DNA from: Pseudomonas sp. Irchel 3E20
Lineage (GTDB): Bacteria > Pseudomonadota > Gammaproteobacteria > Pseudomonadales > Pseudomonadaceae
DNA length: 64,000 nucleotides
Direction: 5' to 3'
Assembly: GCF_900187645.1 (NCBI RefSeq)
Contig: NZ_FYEE01000006.1
Location: forward strand, 124,001-188,000
The notes under the pieces were generated by a model. That model had not been told where the DNA came from and searched no databases. It saw nothing but the letters and a program-made list of their open reading frames with translations. Positions 18,076 through 27,043 of this stretch are shown here, piece after piece. Each line of letters opens with the position of its first letter. Position 1 is the first letter of the stretch. The translations under genes and the position numbers were made by a program.

Positions 18076-19447
18076 AGATAAACCCCGGCACGCCCGACGG
18101 CGAAGCAAAAATCACCAAGCAGATAAACAGTGCCAAGGGCACGGGATACACCAGCCACGGCAGGCGCGTGCCAGCATCGAACAGGCGTTGCAACCCCGCG
18201 ACGAGGCGCGGGTAGAACGCCACGCCCAACAGGCACGCCAGCAGGCTCGCGCCGGTATTGGCCAGCCCCGCCGCCGACATCGTGCCCAGGCCCGCGAGCA
18301 TGTCCAGGGCATCATCGAAGGTGGCGCAGCGGAAGAAAATCCAGGCAAAGGCCACGTAGTGGAAGGTCAACAGGCGCGCCAGCAGGTCCGGGCAGCGCGG
18401 CAAACGCGGGCTGCACAGCTTGTACAGCGCCAGCCCCACACCGTGGAGCGCACCCCAGATCAGGAAATTGGCGCTGGCACCGTGCCACAAACCGGAAATC
18501 AGCATCGCCAGCAGCATGTTCAGGTTGCCGCGCCACACCCCACGGCGGTTGCCGCCCAAGGGGATGTACACGTAGTCGCGGATAAAGGTGGAGAGGCTGA
18601 TGTGCCAGCGCCCCCAGAATTCTTTGAGGTTGCGCGCCGCGTAGGGGAAGTTGAAGTTCTCGGGTAGGCGAAAACCCAACAGCAGCGCGATGCCAGTCAC
18701 CAGGTTGGTGTAGCCGCTGAAATTGAAATAGATCAGGAACGAATAGCCGTACACGCTGCGCAAAATCTGCTCGCCCGAATAGCCCACCGGCGTCTCGAAC
18801 ACCGGGTCCACCCATTCGTTGGCCAGCCACGAACTCAAGAAGAACAGCTTGACCACCGCCATGGCGATCAGGCCCAAGGCCCGTTGCGGCTCCAATACCT
18901 GGCGGATGCCCTCGGGGCGGATTTGCGGCAATAAATGGCTGGCGCGGTTGACCGGGCCGGCGATCAGGCTGGGGAAAAACGCCAGGTACAGCGCCAGGTC
19001 GAACGGCGAGCCGGGCTTGAGTTCCCCCCGGTTGATCGACACCAGGTAACTGACCGAGTGAAAGGTATAGAACGACAGCCCAATGGGCAGCAGCACTTGC
19101 AGCAGCGGCAGGGCCACATCCAGCCCCAGGCTCAGCAACACACCCTGCACGGAACTGGTGAAAAAATCCTGGTACTTGAACAGGTAAAAACAGCCCAGCA
19201 CCAGCAACAGCAGCAACGCCCAGGTAATGCGCTGGGCAGGAAAACGCTGGCTGAACAGGCCCAGGGCATACACCAGCACGGTGTAGCCCAGCAGCACGTA
19301 AAGGAAGTCGAGGCTGAAACTGGCGAGGATCGCGTAGCTAGCGGCCAGCAACAGCGCGTTTTGCAGGCGCGGGCTCCAGCACAGGCTCCAGTAGAAGGCG
19401 AAAAACAGGATGAAACACAGGCCGAATTCGATCGAAAGATAGCTCAC
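18062..19447 (-). CDS. MBOAT-family membrane O-acyltransferase (AlgI/PatA-like)
   Basis: 461 residues from GTG 19447 (VSYLSIEFGLCFILFFAFYW fits the usual MBOAT N-terminus); an upstream GTG at 19486 would add 13 residues. About ten hydrophobic segments. The MBOAT core has FNFSGYTNLVTGIALLLGF, RWHISLSTFIRDYVYIPLGG and ISGLWHGASANF, with the invariant catalytic His in LWHGA. It moves acetyl groups from cytoplasmic acetyl-CoA across the inner membrane for glycan O-acetylation. First gene of the three-gene operon. AlgI is the close alginate analogue, but there are no alginate genes here. Confidence 0.88.
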   Translation of the reverse strand: MSYLSIEFGLCFILFFAFYWSLCWSPRLQNALLLAASYAILASFSLDFLYVLLGYTVLVYALGLFSQRFPAQRITWALLLLLVLGCFYLFKYQDFFTSSVQGVLLSLGLDVALPLLQVLLPIGLSFYTFHSVSYLVSINRGELKPGSPFDLALYLAFFPSLIAGPVNRASHLLPQIRPEGIRQVLEPQRALGLIAMAVVKLFFLSSWLANEWVDPVFETPVGYSGEQILRSVYGYSFLIYFNFSGYTNLVTGIALLLGFRLPENFNFPYAARNLKEFWGRWHISLSTFIRDYVYIPLGGNRRGVWRGNLNMLLAMLISGLWHGASANFLIWGALHGVGLALYKLCSPRLPRCPDLLARLLTFHYVAFAWIFFRCATFDDALDMLAGLGTMSAAGLANTGASLLACLLGVAFYPRLVAGLQRLFDAGTRLPWLVYPVPLALFICLVIFASPSGVPGFIYASF

Positions 19448-19569
19448 AACGTAGTCCGTTACGTAAAGGCAAAACAACAACGCCACCGGCCGCGACAGGC
19501 CGCGGGGTGGCGTAAAAAGGGCGCGCGATTATGGCAGAAGGCCTGCACTGCTCACAAGGTAAAAGGCCG

Positions 19570-19745
19570 AGCTAGAGCCGTCGGAGTAAACGACCGGGGA
19601 TGTAGGCCAAGCCCACAAACGCCCCCACTGTGGGCGCAACTGTCTTGCCCCCGCCATCGCGAGCAGGCGCGCTCCCACAAAGGAAAAGCAAATCCCACCC
19701 ACACTGTGGGAGCGGCCCCTGCCCGCGATGAGGCCAGAACCGGCA
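19570..19745. repeat. Cluster of REP elements between the MBOAT operon and the PchP-like gene
   Basis: Three head sequences lie in about 175 bases: CCCACTGTGGGCGCAACTG..., CATCGCGAGCAGGCGCGCTCCCAC, and GTGGGAGCGGCCCCTGCCCGCGATGAGG. The 326-base stretch from 19448 to 19773 has no gene; it holds these repeats and presumably the MBOAT operon promoter. Confidence 0.65.
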
Positions 19746-19773
19746 GCGCATGATTAGCCAGCAAGCCCCGCGC

Positions 19774-20829
19774 TTACAAAATGTCTTCAGGTTTGACGAT
19801 CACCCAGTTCTTGTCCGCCGTGACCGGCAGCCCTTCCTGGGCTTGGGCGGCGGCGTGCTTGGTCATCATGGCGTTGATCTGCGCACGGTATTTGTCTTTG
19901 CGGTCGATCCACAGGTGGATGCCGCCCTTGGCCACGTCAACGCCGTGAAACAGCATGTAGCCATCACTGGTCGGGGTGTCGCCGCCCACCAGCACCGGTT
20001 TTTTCCATTCGTCGATGTAAGTCAGGATCGCCGCGTGCTTGCCCGCCATCCAGGTCGCCGGGGTCCACAGGTAAGGCGTGAGTTCCAGGCCGAGGTTGGC
20101 TTTTTCGTCGTACTTACCGGCACTGATCTGCTTGCGCGCAGTGGTCAGTTCGCCGCTTTTGCGATCTTTTAGCAGCAAACTCACACCGATCACGTTCTGC
20201 GGTTTGACGTTGTAGCCGTACTTGGGGTCGGAGGCGACCATGCGCACCAGCTCTTCGGAAGCCGCGGTCATTACGTAGACCTCGATGCCGTTCTCCATCA
20301 AACGGTTATACAACTCGACCTGGCCGGGGAAGATCTGCGGCGGCTTGACCTCCATCGTCTTCACCACGTCGCCCTCGTAATAGCTGACCGGCACCGGTTT
20401 ACCGGCGGCCATCAACTCATCGACATAACCCTTGAGTTCCTTGAGGGTGAAGCCGGAAAACACCTGCGCCACCCAGGGGTAGCACACCATGTCGTCCACT
20501 TCGCAGAGGCGGTAGTAGTAGCTGAACAGGCTTTCCTTGTGCTCAGCGGTGTCTTTGAAGGGCATCAGTTTCAGGGACGGGTCCAGGCTTTCGCGGGTAA
20601 TCAGGCCCTTGTTCTCCATGAACGGCAGCAAGGATTCTTCCAGGTCATAGCGGTAGCTGGTGTTGTCCATGTCGAACACCGCGTAGTTACCTTTGTTGGC
20701 ATTGGCCGCGATCATGGCGTTCAACTGCTTGGCCTGCTCTGCGGGCCAGTGCTGCAACTCGGTGGCCAGCACCTGGCCGGCGAGGCCCAGGCACAGCGCG
20801 GCAGCGATCAATCTCGAAGCGAGTTTCAT
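19774..20829 (-). CDS. Periplasmic HAD phosphatase, phosphorylcholine phosphatase-like
   Basis: 351 residues from ATG 20829 (GGGAGAA ribosome binding site; the open frame extends upstream but the signal peptide begins here). A cleavable signal MKLASRLIAAALCLGLAGQV ends near residue 23 (VLA). The HAD motif I is VFDMDNTSYRYD, motif II is VMTAASEE and motif III/IV is around LVGGDTPTSDGYM. DMDNT at motif I and the ENKG/FMENKGLITRE insert match P. aeruginosa PchP. It would remove phosphate from phosphorylcholine or similar phosphomonoesters in the periplasm for choline or phosphate use. True PchP is usually elsewhere in the genome, so this may be a paralogue. Confidence 0.8.
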   Translation of the reverse strand: MKLASRLIAAALCLGLAGQVLATELQHWPAEQAKQLNAMIAANANKGNYAVFDMDNTSYRYDLEESLLPFMENKGLITRESLDPSLKLMPFKDTAEHKESLFSYYYRLCEVDDMVCYPWVAQVFSGFTLKELKGYVDELMAAGKPVPVSYYEGDVVKTMEVKPPQIFPGQVELYNRLMENGIEVYVMTAASEELVRMVASDPKYGYNVKPQNVIGVSLLLKDRKSGELTTARKQISAGKYDEKANLGLELTPYLWTPATWMAGKHAAILTYIDEWKKPVLVGGDTPTSDGYMLFHGVDVAKGGIHLWIDRKDKYRAQINAMMTKHAAAQAQEGLPVTADKNWVIVKPEDIL

Positions 20830-21071
20830 GGCGGGTTCTCCCTGAATGGAAGCGTTGGACGCTAGCAAATCCCCATCACCGCGCCGCTCTGCCCACGACC
20901 GCTTGCGTCGTAATTGCGCCACCGGCATGCGCATCTGCGCCACAGCCTTATTCCAAAAACGACGGTCACCATTCCATCTCGGTATTAATTCATTATTTTT
21001 CAAGCTGTTAGGCTTGCCGGTTCGCAATCGCAGCGCTACGCGATTGGCACTCGTTTATGTCCGGAGTCTCA

Positions 21072-22463
21072 ATGAATCTGCCGCTGATCCTCAATCTGCT
21101 GGTATTCCTCGCCCTGTTGCTGGGCCTGGCCCAAACCCGCCACACCACGTGGAGCCTGGCCAAGAAAGTCCTACTGGCCCTGGTGCTGGGCGTGGCGTTC
21201 GGCGTGGCCCTGCACACGATTTACGGCGCCGATAGCCCGGTGCTCAAGGCCTCCCTCGGCTGGTTTGACCTGGTGGGCAACGGTTACGTGCAATTGCTGC
21301 AAATGATCGTGATTCCGCTGGTATTTGCTTCGATCCTCAGCGCCGTGGCCCGCCTGCACAACGCCTCGTCCCTGGGCAAGATCAGCTTCCTGACCATCGG
21401 CACCCTGCTGTTCACCACCGCCATCGCGGCGTTGATCGGCATCGCCCTGACCAACCTGTTCGGCCTCACCGCCCAAGGGCTGGTGGCCGGCACCCAGGAA
21501 CTGGCGCGCCTGCAAACCATCCAGAGCGACTACGCCGGTAAGGTTGCCGACCTGAATGTGCCGCAGTTGCTGTTGTCGTTTATCCCGCAGAACCCCTTCG
21601 CCGACCTGGCCCGCGCCAAGCCTACCTCCATCATCAGCGTGGTGATTTTCGCCGCGTTCCTGGGTGTGGCGGCGCTGCAACTGCTCAAGGACGATGTGGA
21701 AAAAGGCCAGAAAGTCATCAACGCCATCGACACCCTGCAAGCCTGGGTGATGCGCCTGGTGCGCCTGGTGATGAAGCTGACGCCCTACGGCGTGCTGGCC
21801 CTGATGACCAAGGTGGTGGCCGGTTCCAACCTGCAAGACATCATCAAGCTCGGCAGTTTTGTCGTGGTGTCCTACATCGGCCTGGGCCTGATGTTCGTGG
21901 TCCATGGCCTGCTGGTGGCGCTGGCCGGGATCAACCCACTGCGTTTTTTCCGCAAGGTCTGGCCAGTGCTGACCTTCGCCTTCACCAGCCGCTCCAGCGC
22001 CGCGAGCATTCCGTTGAGCATCGAGGCGCAAACCCGGCGCCTGGGTATTCCGCAGTCGATCGCCAGTTTCGCCGCGTCCTTTGGTGCAACCATCGGCCAG
22101 AACGGTTGCGCCGGGTTGTACCCGGCCATGCTGGCGGTGATGGTGGCCCCGACCGTGGGCATCAACCCCCTGGACCCACTGTGGATCGCGACGCTGGTGG
22201 CGATTGTCACGTTGAGTTCGGCGGGCGTGGCGGGCGTGGGCGGCGGTGCAACCTTCGCCGCGCTGATCGTGCTACCGGCCATGGGCTTGCCGGTGGCGCT
22301 GGTGGCGCTGCTGATTTCCGTAGAGCCGTTGATCGACATGGGCCGCACAGCCCTGAACGTCAGCGGTTCGATGACCGCCGGGGCGATCACCAGCCAGATC
22401 ATGCAGCAGACCGATAAAGAACTGCTCAATGCCGATGAGCATGAGGAATTGGCGCACGCTTAG
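21072..22463 (+). CDS. tcyP: TcyP/YdjN-type L-cystine:sodium symporter (DAACS family)
   Basis: 463 residues from ATG 21072, placed 6 bases after CCGGAG (21061-21066); an ATG at 21057 would lie upstream of that ribosome binding site. Eight or more membrane segments. The [19 protein letters not shown] segment, the [21 protein letters not shown] hairpin and the [21 protein letters not shown] block are those of the TcyP/YdjN branch of the sodium:dicarboxylate symporter family. It imports L-cystine. Divergent from the PchP-like gene and convergent with folA over a perfect REPIN. Confidence 0.82.
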   Translation: MNLPLILNLLVFLALLLGLAQTRHTTWSLAKKVLLALVLGVAFGVALHTIYGADSPVLKASLGWFDLVGNGYVQLLQMIVIPLVFASILSAVARLHNASSLGKISFLTIGTLLFTTAIAALIGIALTNLFGLTAQGLVAGTQELARLQTIQSDYAGKVADLNVPQLLLSFIPQNPFADLARAKPTSIISVVIFAAFLGVAALQLLKDDVEKGQKVINAIDTLQAWVMRLVRLVMKLTPYGVLALMTKVVAGSNLQDIIKLGSFVVVSYIGLGLMFVVHGLLVALAGINPLRFFRKVWPVLTFAFTSRSSAASIPLSIEAQTRRLGIPQSIASFAASFGATIGQNGCAGLYPAMLAVMVAPTVGINPLDPLWIATLVAIVTLSSAGVAGVGGGATFAALIVLPAMGLPVALVALLISVEPLIDMGRTALNVSGSMTAGAITSQIMQQTDKELLNADEHEELAHA

Positions 22464-22482
22464 CGGCGCCTGTTACCCCTAT

Positions 22483-22560
22483 TAACAGCATCGCGGGCGG
22501 GCCCGCTCCCACAGGTAACCGAGTTCCACTGTGAGAGCGCGCCCGCCCGCGATGCTGTTA
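22483..22560. repeat. REPIN (paired REP) between tcyP and folA
   Basis: TAACAGCATCGCGGGCGGGC (22483-22502) and its exact reverse complement (22541-22560) are 20-bp perfect arms around a 38-base middle that is itself partly self-complementary (CGCTCCCACAG against CTGTGAGAGCG). The element lies between convergent genes and can serve as a two-way transcription end. Confidence 0.9.
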
Positions 22561-22564
22561 GCCC

Positions 22565-23077
22565 TCAGTGGCGGTGCCACACCTCAAAGCTGTACGCCGG
22601 TTTGTCGCCCTCGGCGGCCACCGGGGTGTTACTGACCAGGGTCCACTGGCCCGGGTCGAATTCGGGGAACCACGCATCGCCCTCGGGGCTGAGCGCCACG
22701 CGGGTCAGGTACAAGCGGTCGGCATCGGCCAGGGCCTGGCTATAGAGCTGCGCGCCGCCAATCAACATCACTTCATCCACGCCCTGCTCCTGGGCCCAGG
22801 CTTGCGCGCGGGCCAGGGCGGCGTCCAACGAGGGGTAGACCTGCGCGCCTTCTAGCTGCAAACCCGGCTGGCGGCTGACCACGATGTTCAGGCGCCCGGG
22901 CAAGGGCCGGCCGAGGGAATCCCAGGTCTTGCGGCCCATGACGATGGGTTTGCCCAGCGTAGTGGCCTTGAAGTATTTGAAATCCCCCGGCAAGTGCCAG
23001 GGCATGCGGTTATCGACGCCGATCACGCGGTTCTCGGCGAGGGCCGCGATCAGGCTTAAGGGGAGAGTTTTTTTCAT
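22565..23077 (-). CDS. folA: Dihydrofolate reductase
   Basis: 170 residues. The N-terminus LSLIAALAENRVIGVDNRMPWHLPGDFKYFK has the acid D of the PWHLPGD loop for substrate protonation, and GKPIVMGRKTWDSLGRPLPGR is the NADPH-binding region. It reduces dihydrofolate with NADPH for thymidylate, purine and methionine synthesis. thyA, which makes its substrate, is 11 kb away. Divergent from the DUF2868 gene over 84 bp. Confidence 0.97.
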   Translation of the reverse strand: MKKTLPLSLIAALAENRVIGVDNRMPWHLPGDFKYFKATTLGKPIVMGRKTWDSLGRPLPGRLNIVVSRQPGLQLEGAQVYPSLDAALARAQAWAQEQGVDEVMLIGGAQLYSQALADADRLYLTRVALSPEGDAWFPEFDPGQWTLVSNTPVAAEGDKPAYSFEVWHRH

Positions 23078-23161
23078 GGCGGCGAGGATAGCAGAGCCGT
23101 CTTACCCCGATAAGCGCCGCAGCGGTTATGCTCAGCGCTCATTTGAGCGACGGTATCGTGC

Positions 23162-24541
23162 GTGACTGAACTGACTCCCCTGCACCACCTCTGGCTGACG
23201 GAAACCGTGCGCTTGCGCGAAGAACACGCCGGCGCCCTGGACGACCAGGAAGCCAACCGCCTCGCCCGCGCCGCCGGCGGCGACCTGGCGAGCCGCATCC
23301 AGCACCGCGCCCTGACCCTGGCCACCCGCGATGGCCTGCGCGAAGCCTTGGGCCACTGGCTGCAAGGCGCACGCCTGGCGGTATGGCTGCTGGCCGTGCT
23401 GGCCATCATCAGCGGCGCGGGCCTGGCCTTCGCCGCACTGGGCGACGGCCAGCGCCCGGTCAATGTGTTTTGGGCTCTAGGCAGCCTGCTGGGGTTGAAC
23501 CTGATCCTGCTGCTGGGCTGGGCCTTAGGCCTGGCGTTTGCCGGTGAACACAGCGCCAGCCTGGGGCGGCTGTGGTTGTGGCTCAGCGAAAAACTGGCCC
23601 GCGACGCCAAGGCCGCGCAACTGGCCCCCGCCCTGCTGCTGATGCTGCAACGGCGCAAACTCAACCGCTGGGCCGTGGGCACCCTGGTCAATGGCCTGTG
23701 GCTGCTGGCGATGCTCAGTGCGGTGGCGATCCTGCTGGTGCTGCTGACCACCCACCGCTACAGCTTCTTCTGGGAAAGCACCCTGCTGGGCGCCGATGCC
23801 TTTGTCGCCATGACCAACGCCCTCGCCGCCGCGCCACGGGCCATCGGTTTTGGCGTGCCGACCGTGGCCATGATCGAGGCCAGCACTCGCGATGTGTACA
23901 ACACCGAACTGGTGCGGCAGATGTGGGCCACCTGGCTGGTGGGCGCGATGCTGATTTACGGCGTGCTGCCGCGCCTGCTGCTGATGCTGTTTTGCCGTTG
24001 GCGCTGGCGGCGCGGGCAAGCGGCCCTGGGCCTGGACCTCAACCTGCCCGGCTACGCCCAATTGCGTGAACGCCTGATGCCCAGCAGCGAACGCCTGGGA
24101 GTCAATGACGCCGCGCCAGCGCAGTTGCACCGCGTCGAAAGCGGTGCGGGTGTGCAGCACAGCGACGGCGCCCTGCTGGTGGCCATCGAACTGGACGACC
24201 AACACCCCTGGCCCCCGGCCCTGCCCAAGGGCGTGAAAGACGCTGGCATCCTCGACAGCCGCGAATCGCGCAACAAGCTGCTGGAACAACTGAGCCGCTT
24301 CCCGGCGGCGCGCCTGCTGATTACCTGCGACCCACGGCGCTCGCCGGATCGCGGCAGCCTGGCACTGATCGCTGAACTGGCGCGCAGTGCAACCGCTACC
24401 CGCGTGTGGTTGCTCCAAGCGCCACCCGGCCAGGCCCTGGACGCCGAGCGCCTGGGCGACTGGCACAGCGCCCTGCGCCAACTGGAACTGCCGTTCGCCG
24501 ATTGCGCCCCCATGAACTGGCTGGAGACAGGCCATGACTGA
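23162..24541 (+). CDS. DUF2868 membrane protein, partner of the following GTPase
   Basis: 459 residues from GTG 23162. Four or more hydrophobic segments (LAVWLLAVLAIISGAGLAF; LGSLLGLNLILLLGWALGL; VGTLVNGLWLLAMLSAVAILL; WATWLVGAMLIYGVLPRLLLML) lie in the first 300 residues, followed by a soluble C-terminal domain rich in Arg and Leu. It belongs to the DUF2868 family, whose function is unknown. It overlaps the DUF3482 GTPase by 8 bases (ATGACTGA), so both are translated together, and in Proteobacteria the two families usually occur as a pair. A membrane receptor or channel switched by the GTPase is a reasonable guess, not a demonstrated role. Confidence 0.8.
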   Translation: MTELTPLHHLWLTETVRLREEHAGALDDQEANRLARAAGGDLASRIQHRALTLATRDGLREALGHWLQGARLAVWLLAVLAIISGAGLAFAALGDGQRPVNVFWALGSLLGLNLILLLGWALGLAFAGEHSASLGRLWLWLSEKLARDAKAAQLAPALLLMLQRRKLNRWAVGTLVNGLWLLAMLSAVAILLVLLTTHRYSFFWESTLLGADAFVAMTNALAAAPRAIGFGVPTVAMIEASTRDVYNTELVRQMWATWLVGAMLIYGVLPRLLLMLFCRWRWRRGQAALGLDLNLPGYAQLRERLMPSSERLGVNDAAPAQLHRVESGAGVQHSDGALLVAIELDDQHPWPPALPKGVKDAGILDSRESRNKLLEQLSRFPAARLLITCDPRRSPDRGSLALIAELARSATATRVWLLQAPPGQALDAERLGDWHSALRQLELPFADCAPMNWLETGHD

Positions 24542-25916
24542 ATCCGCCAAGCCGCTGAAACTGGCCGTGGTCGGCCACACCAACGTAGGCAAGACCTCCC
24601 TGCTGCGCACCCTGACCCGGGACGTGGGCTTTGGCGAGGTGTCCCACCGCCCCAGCACCACGCGCCACGTCGAAGGGGCGCGGCTGTCGGTGGACGGCGA
24701 GCCGCTGCTGGAGCTCTACGACACCCCTGGCCTGGAAGACGCCATCGCCCTGCTCGACTACCTCGAACGCCTGGAGCAACCGGGCGAGCGCCTCGACGGC
24801 CCAGCGCGGCTGGCGCGTTTTCTCGACGCCAGCGAAGCGCGCCAGCGCTTTGAACAGGAAGCCAAGGTGCTGCGCCAACTGCTGGCCTCGGACGCCGGTT
24901 TGTACGTGATCGACGCCCGCGAGCCGGTGCTGGCCAAGTACCGCGATGAGTTGCAAGTGCTGGCCAGTTGCGGCAAACCGCTGCTGCCAGTACTCAACTT
25001 CGTCAGCAGCGCCAACCACCGCGAGCCGGATTGGCGCGAAGCCCTCGCACGCCTGGGGCTGCACGCCCTGGTGCGCTTTGACAGCGTCGCCCCGCCCGAG
25101 GATGGCGAAAGGCGCCTGTATGAAAGCCTGGCGCTGCTGCTGGAAAGCGCCCGCGGCCAACTCGAACGCCTGATCGCCGACCAACAAGCCCAGCGCCACG
25201 CCCGGCAACAGAGCGCGGCGCGATTGATCGCCGAACTGCTGATCGACTGCGCGGCATGCCGGCGCAGCGTCAGCACCGAGGCCGGCGAAGAACAGCAAGC
25301 CGTCAGCCAACTGCACACGGCCATCCGCCAGCGCGAACAACGCTGCGTCGAGGCCCTGCTCAAGCTCTATGGTTTTCGCCCCCAGGACGCCGATGCGGGC
25401 GACCTGCCGCTGCTGGATGGGCGCTGGGGCGACGACTTGTTCAACCCCGAAACCCTCAAGCAACTGGGGGTGCGGGTCGGCGGTGGGATCGCCGCAGGCG
25501 CTGCGGCCGGCGCCGGGGTGGATTTACTGGTGGGCGGCCTGACCCTCGGTGCCGCCGCCCTGGCCGGCGCTATCGCCGGCGGCGCCCTGCAAACCGCGCG
25601 CGGCTACGGCAGCCGCTTGCTGGGTAAGCTCAAGGGCCAACGGGAATTGACCATCGACGACAGCGTGCTGCGCCTGCTGGCCCTGCGCCAACGCCAGTTG
25701 CTGCAGGCCCTCAACTTGCGCGGGCACGCGGCGATGGACAGCATCAAGGTCGCCGCGCCCCAGGACAAAACCTGGCGTGAAGGCAAACTGCCCGCGGCCC
25801 TGACCCGCGCCCGCGCGCACCCGCAATGGTCGTCCCTCAACCCCGGCGCCCGCCTGAGCCAGGCCCAACGCCAGGAAGAGGTGGAGGCCTTGAGCCACGT
25901 CCTCAACGACCTCTAG
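24534..25916 (+). CDS. Era-like GTPase with DUF3482 domain
   Basis: 460 residues. G1 motif GHTNVGKTSLLRTL at 14-27, a switch I Thr in PSTTRHVEG, G3 DTPGLEDA and a G4-type position around LNFVSSAN. The N-terminal 290 residues form the GTPase; the remainder is DUF3482 with a Gly/Ala-rich hydrophobic stretch (VGGGIAAGAAAGAGVDLLVG) that could insert into or lie on the membrane. Cotranslated with the DUF2868 protein. The pair has no known cellular function. Confidence 0.82.
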   Translation: MTESAKPLKLAVVGHTNVGKTSLLRTLTRDVGFGEVSHRPSTTRHVEGARLSVDGEPLLELYDTPGLEDAIALLDYLERLEQPGERLDGPARLARFLDASEARQRFEQEAKVLRQLLASDAGLYVIDAREPVLAKYRDELQVLASCGKPLLPVLNFVSSANHREPDWREALARLGLHALVRFDSVAPPEDGERRLYESLALLLESARGQLERLIADQQAQRHARQQSAARLIAELLIDCAACRRSVSTEAGEEQQAVSQLHTAIRQREQRCVEALLKLYGFRPQDADAGDLPLLDGRWGDDLFNPETLKQLGVRVGGGIAAGAAAGAGVDLLVGGLTLGAAALAGAIAGGALQTARGYGSRLLGKLKGQRELTIDDSVLRLLALRQRQLLQALNLRGHAAMDSIKVAAPQDKTWREGKLPAALTRARAHPQWSSLNPGARLSQAQRQEEVEALSHVLNDL

Positions 25917-25938
25917 CCGCAGGCCATACAAACGAAAA

Positions 25939-25970
25939 CGCTCCCGGGGCGACGGATGGCCCCGGGAGCG
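25939..25970 (-). terminator. Hairpin terminator of the 2-aminoethylphosphonate transporter operon
   Basis: CGCTCCCGGGGC (25939-25950), 8-base loop, GCCCCGGGAGCG (25959-25970). On the minus strand the stem is followed by TTTTCGTTTG, so it ends the transporter operon; it also faces the end of the GTPase gene. Confidence 0.75.
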
Positions 25971-25985
25971 CGGTTAACCCATCAT

Positions 25986-27011
25986 TTACTTGGCTACGAC
26001 TTTCTCGGACTTGCCGTCATAACGCTTGCGCCACTCGGCAAGGATCGCGTCGCGATTCTTCGAGGCCCAGGCAAAGTCATTCTTGATAAGGCGCTGCTCA
26101 TAGTCGGCAGGCAACTCGGTCTGCGGCTTGGCGATGCCGGGCTGGGCGAGGACAGCGAAGTTCTCCTTGTACAACTCCATGGCCGCAGGGCTGGCGGAGA
26201 AGTCGGCGAGTTTTTTCGCTGCGGCCTCATGGGGCGTGCCCTTGATGACGGCGGTGGCTTCGATTTCCCAGCCCAGGCCTTCCTTGGGCAGCACGATATC
26301 CAGCGGCGCGCCCTGGCGCTTGAGCTGCACGGCGGGGTACTCGAAGGAAATGCCGATAGGGAACTCCCCCGCCGCCGCCAACTTGCACGGCTTGGAGCCG
26401 GAGTGCACGTATTGGCCGATGTTCTGGTGCAGGTCGTCCATGTACTGCCAGCCCTGCTTCTCACCGAAGGTTTGCAACCAGGCGCTGACATCGAGGAAAC
26501 CGGTGCCGGACGACGCCGGGTTCGGCATAACGATCTTGCCCTTGTACTCAGGCTTGGTCAGGTCCTGCCAGCTCACTGGTTTGCTCAGGCCCTGTTTTTC
26601 GGCTTCGACGGTGTTAAAGCAAATGGTCGCGGCCCACACGTCCATGCCCACCCAGGCCGGCGGGTTGGCGGCGTCGCGGTAGTTGCTGCCGATTTTGTCC
26701 AAGTCGTGCGGGGCGTAGTTTTGCAGCATGCCCTGGGCATCGAGGATGGCCAGGCTCGACGCCGCCAGGCCCCACACCGCGTCAGCCTGGGGGCGGGCCT
26801 TTTCGGCCAGCAGCTTGGCGGTGATGATCCCGGTGGAATCACGCACCCATTTGATTTCCACGTCCGGGTTGGCCTGCTCGAAGGCCTGTTTGTAGGTCTT
26901 GAGTTGTTCGGCTTCTAGGGCGGTGTACACCGTCAACTCGGTTTTCGCCGCGAAGGCGTTCAGGCTGAAAGCGGTGAGAGCAGCAGCGGCCAGGGCCAGG
27001 GGCTTGAACAT
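25986..27011 (-). CDS. phnS: Putative 2-aminoethylphosphonate ABC transporter, substrate-binding protein
   Basis: 341 residues from ATG 27011 with an AGGAAAA ribosome binding site. A signal peptide MFKPLALAAAALTAFSLNAFA precedes KTELTVYTALEAEQLKTYKQ, typical of Fe3+/AEP-type binding proteins that adopt the iron-family fold. The protein would capture aminoethylphosphonate in the periplasm for the permease encoded next. Ferric-siderophore-free iron transport is the alternative for this fold, but the permease and LysR companions point to phosphonate. Confidence 0.78.
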   Translation of the reverse strand: MFKPLALAAAALTAFSLNAFAAKTELTVYTALEAEQLKTYKQAFEQANPDVEIKWVRDSTGIITAKLLAEKARPQADAVWGLAASSLAILDAQGMLQNYAPHDLDKIGSNYRDAANPPAWVGMDVWAATICFNTVEAEKQGLSKPVSWQDLTKPEYKGKIVMPNPASSGTGFLDVSAWLQTFGEKQGWQYMDDLHQNIGQYVHSGSKPCKLAAAGEFPIGISFEYPAVQLKRQGAPLDIVLPKEGLGWEIEATAVIKGTPHEAAAKKLADFSASPAAMELYKENFAVLAQPGIAKPQTELPADYEQRLIKNDFAWASKNRDAILAEWRKRYDGKSEKVVAK

Positions 27012-27043
27012 GAGCGTTTTCCTGTGTGAGTTAAGGGGCTGAA

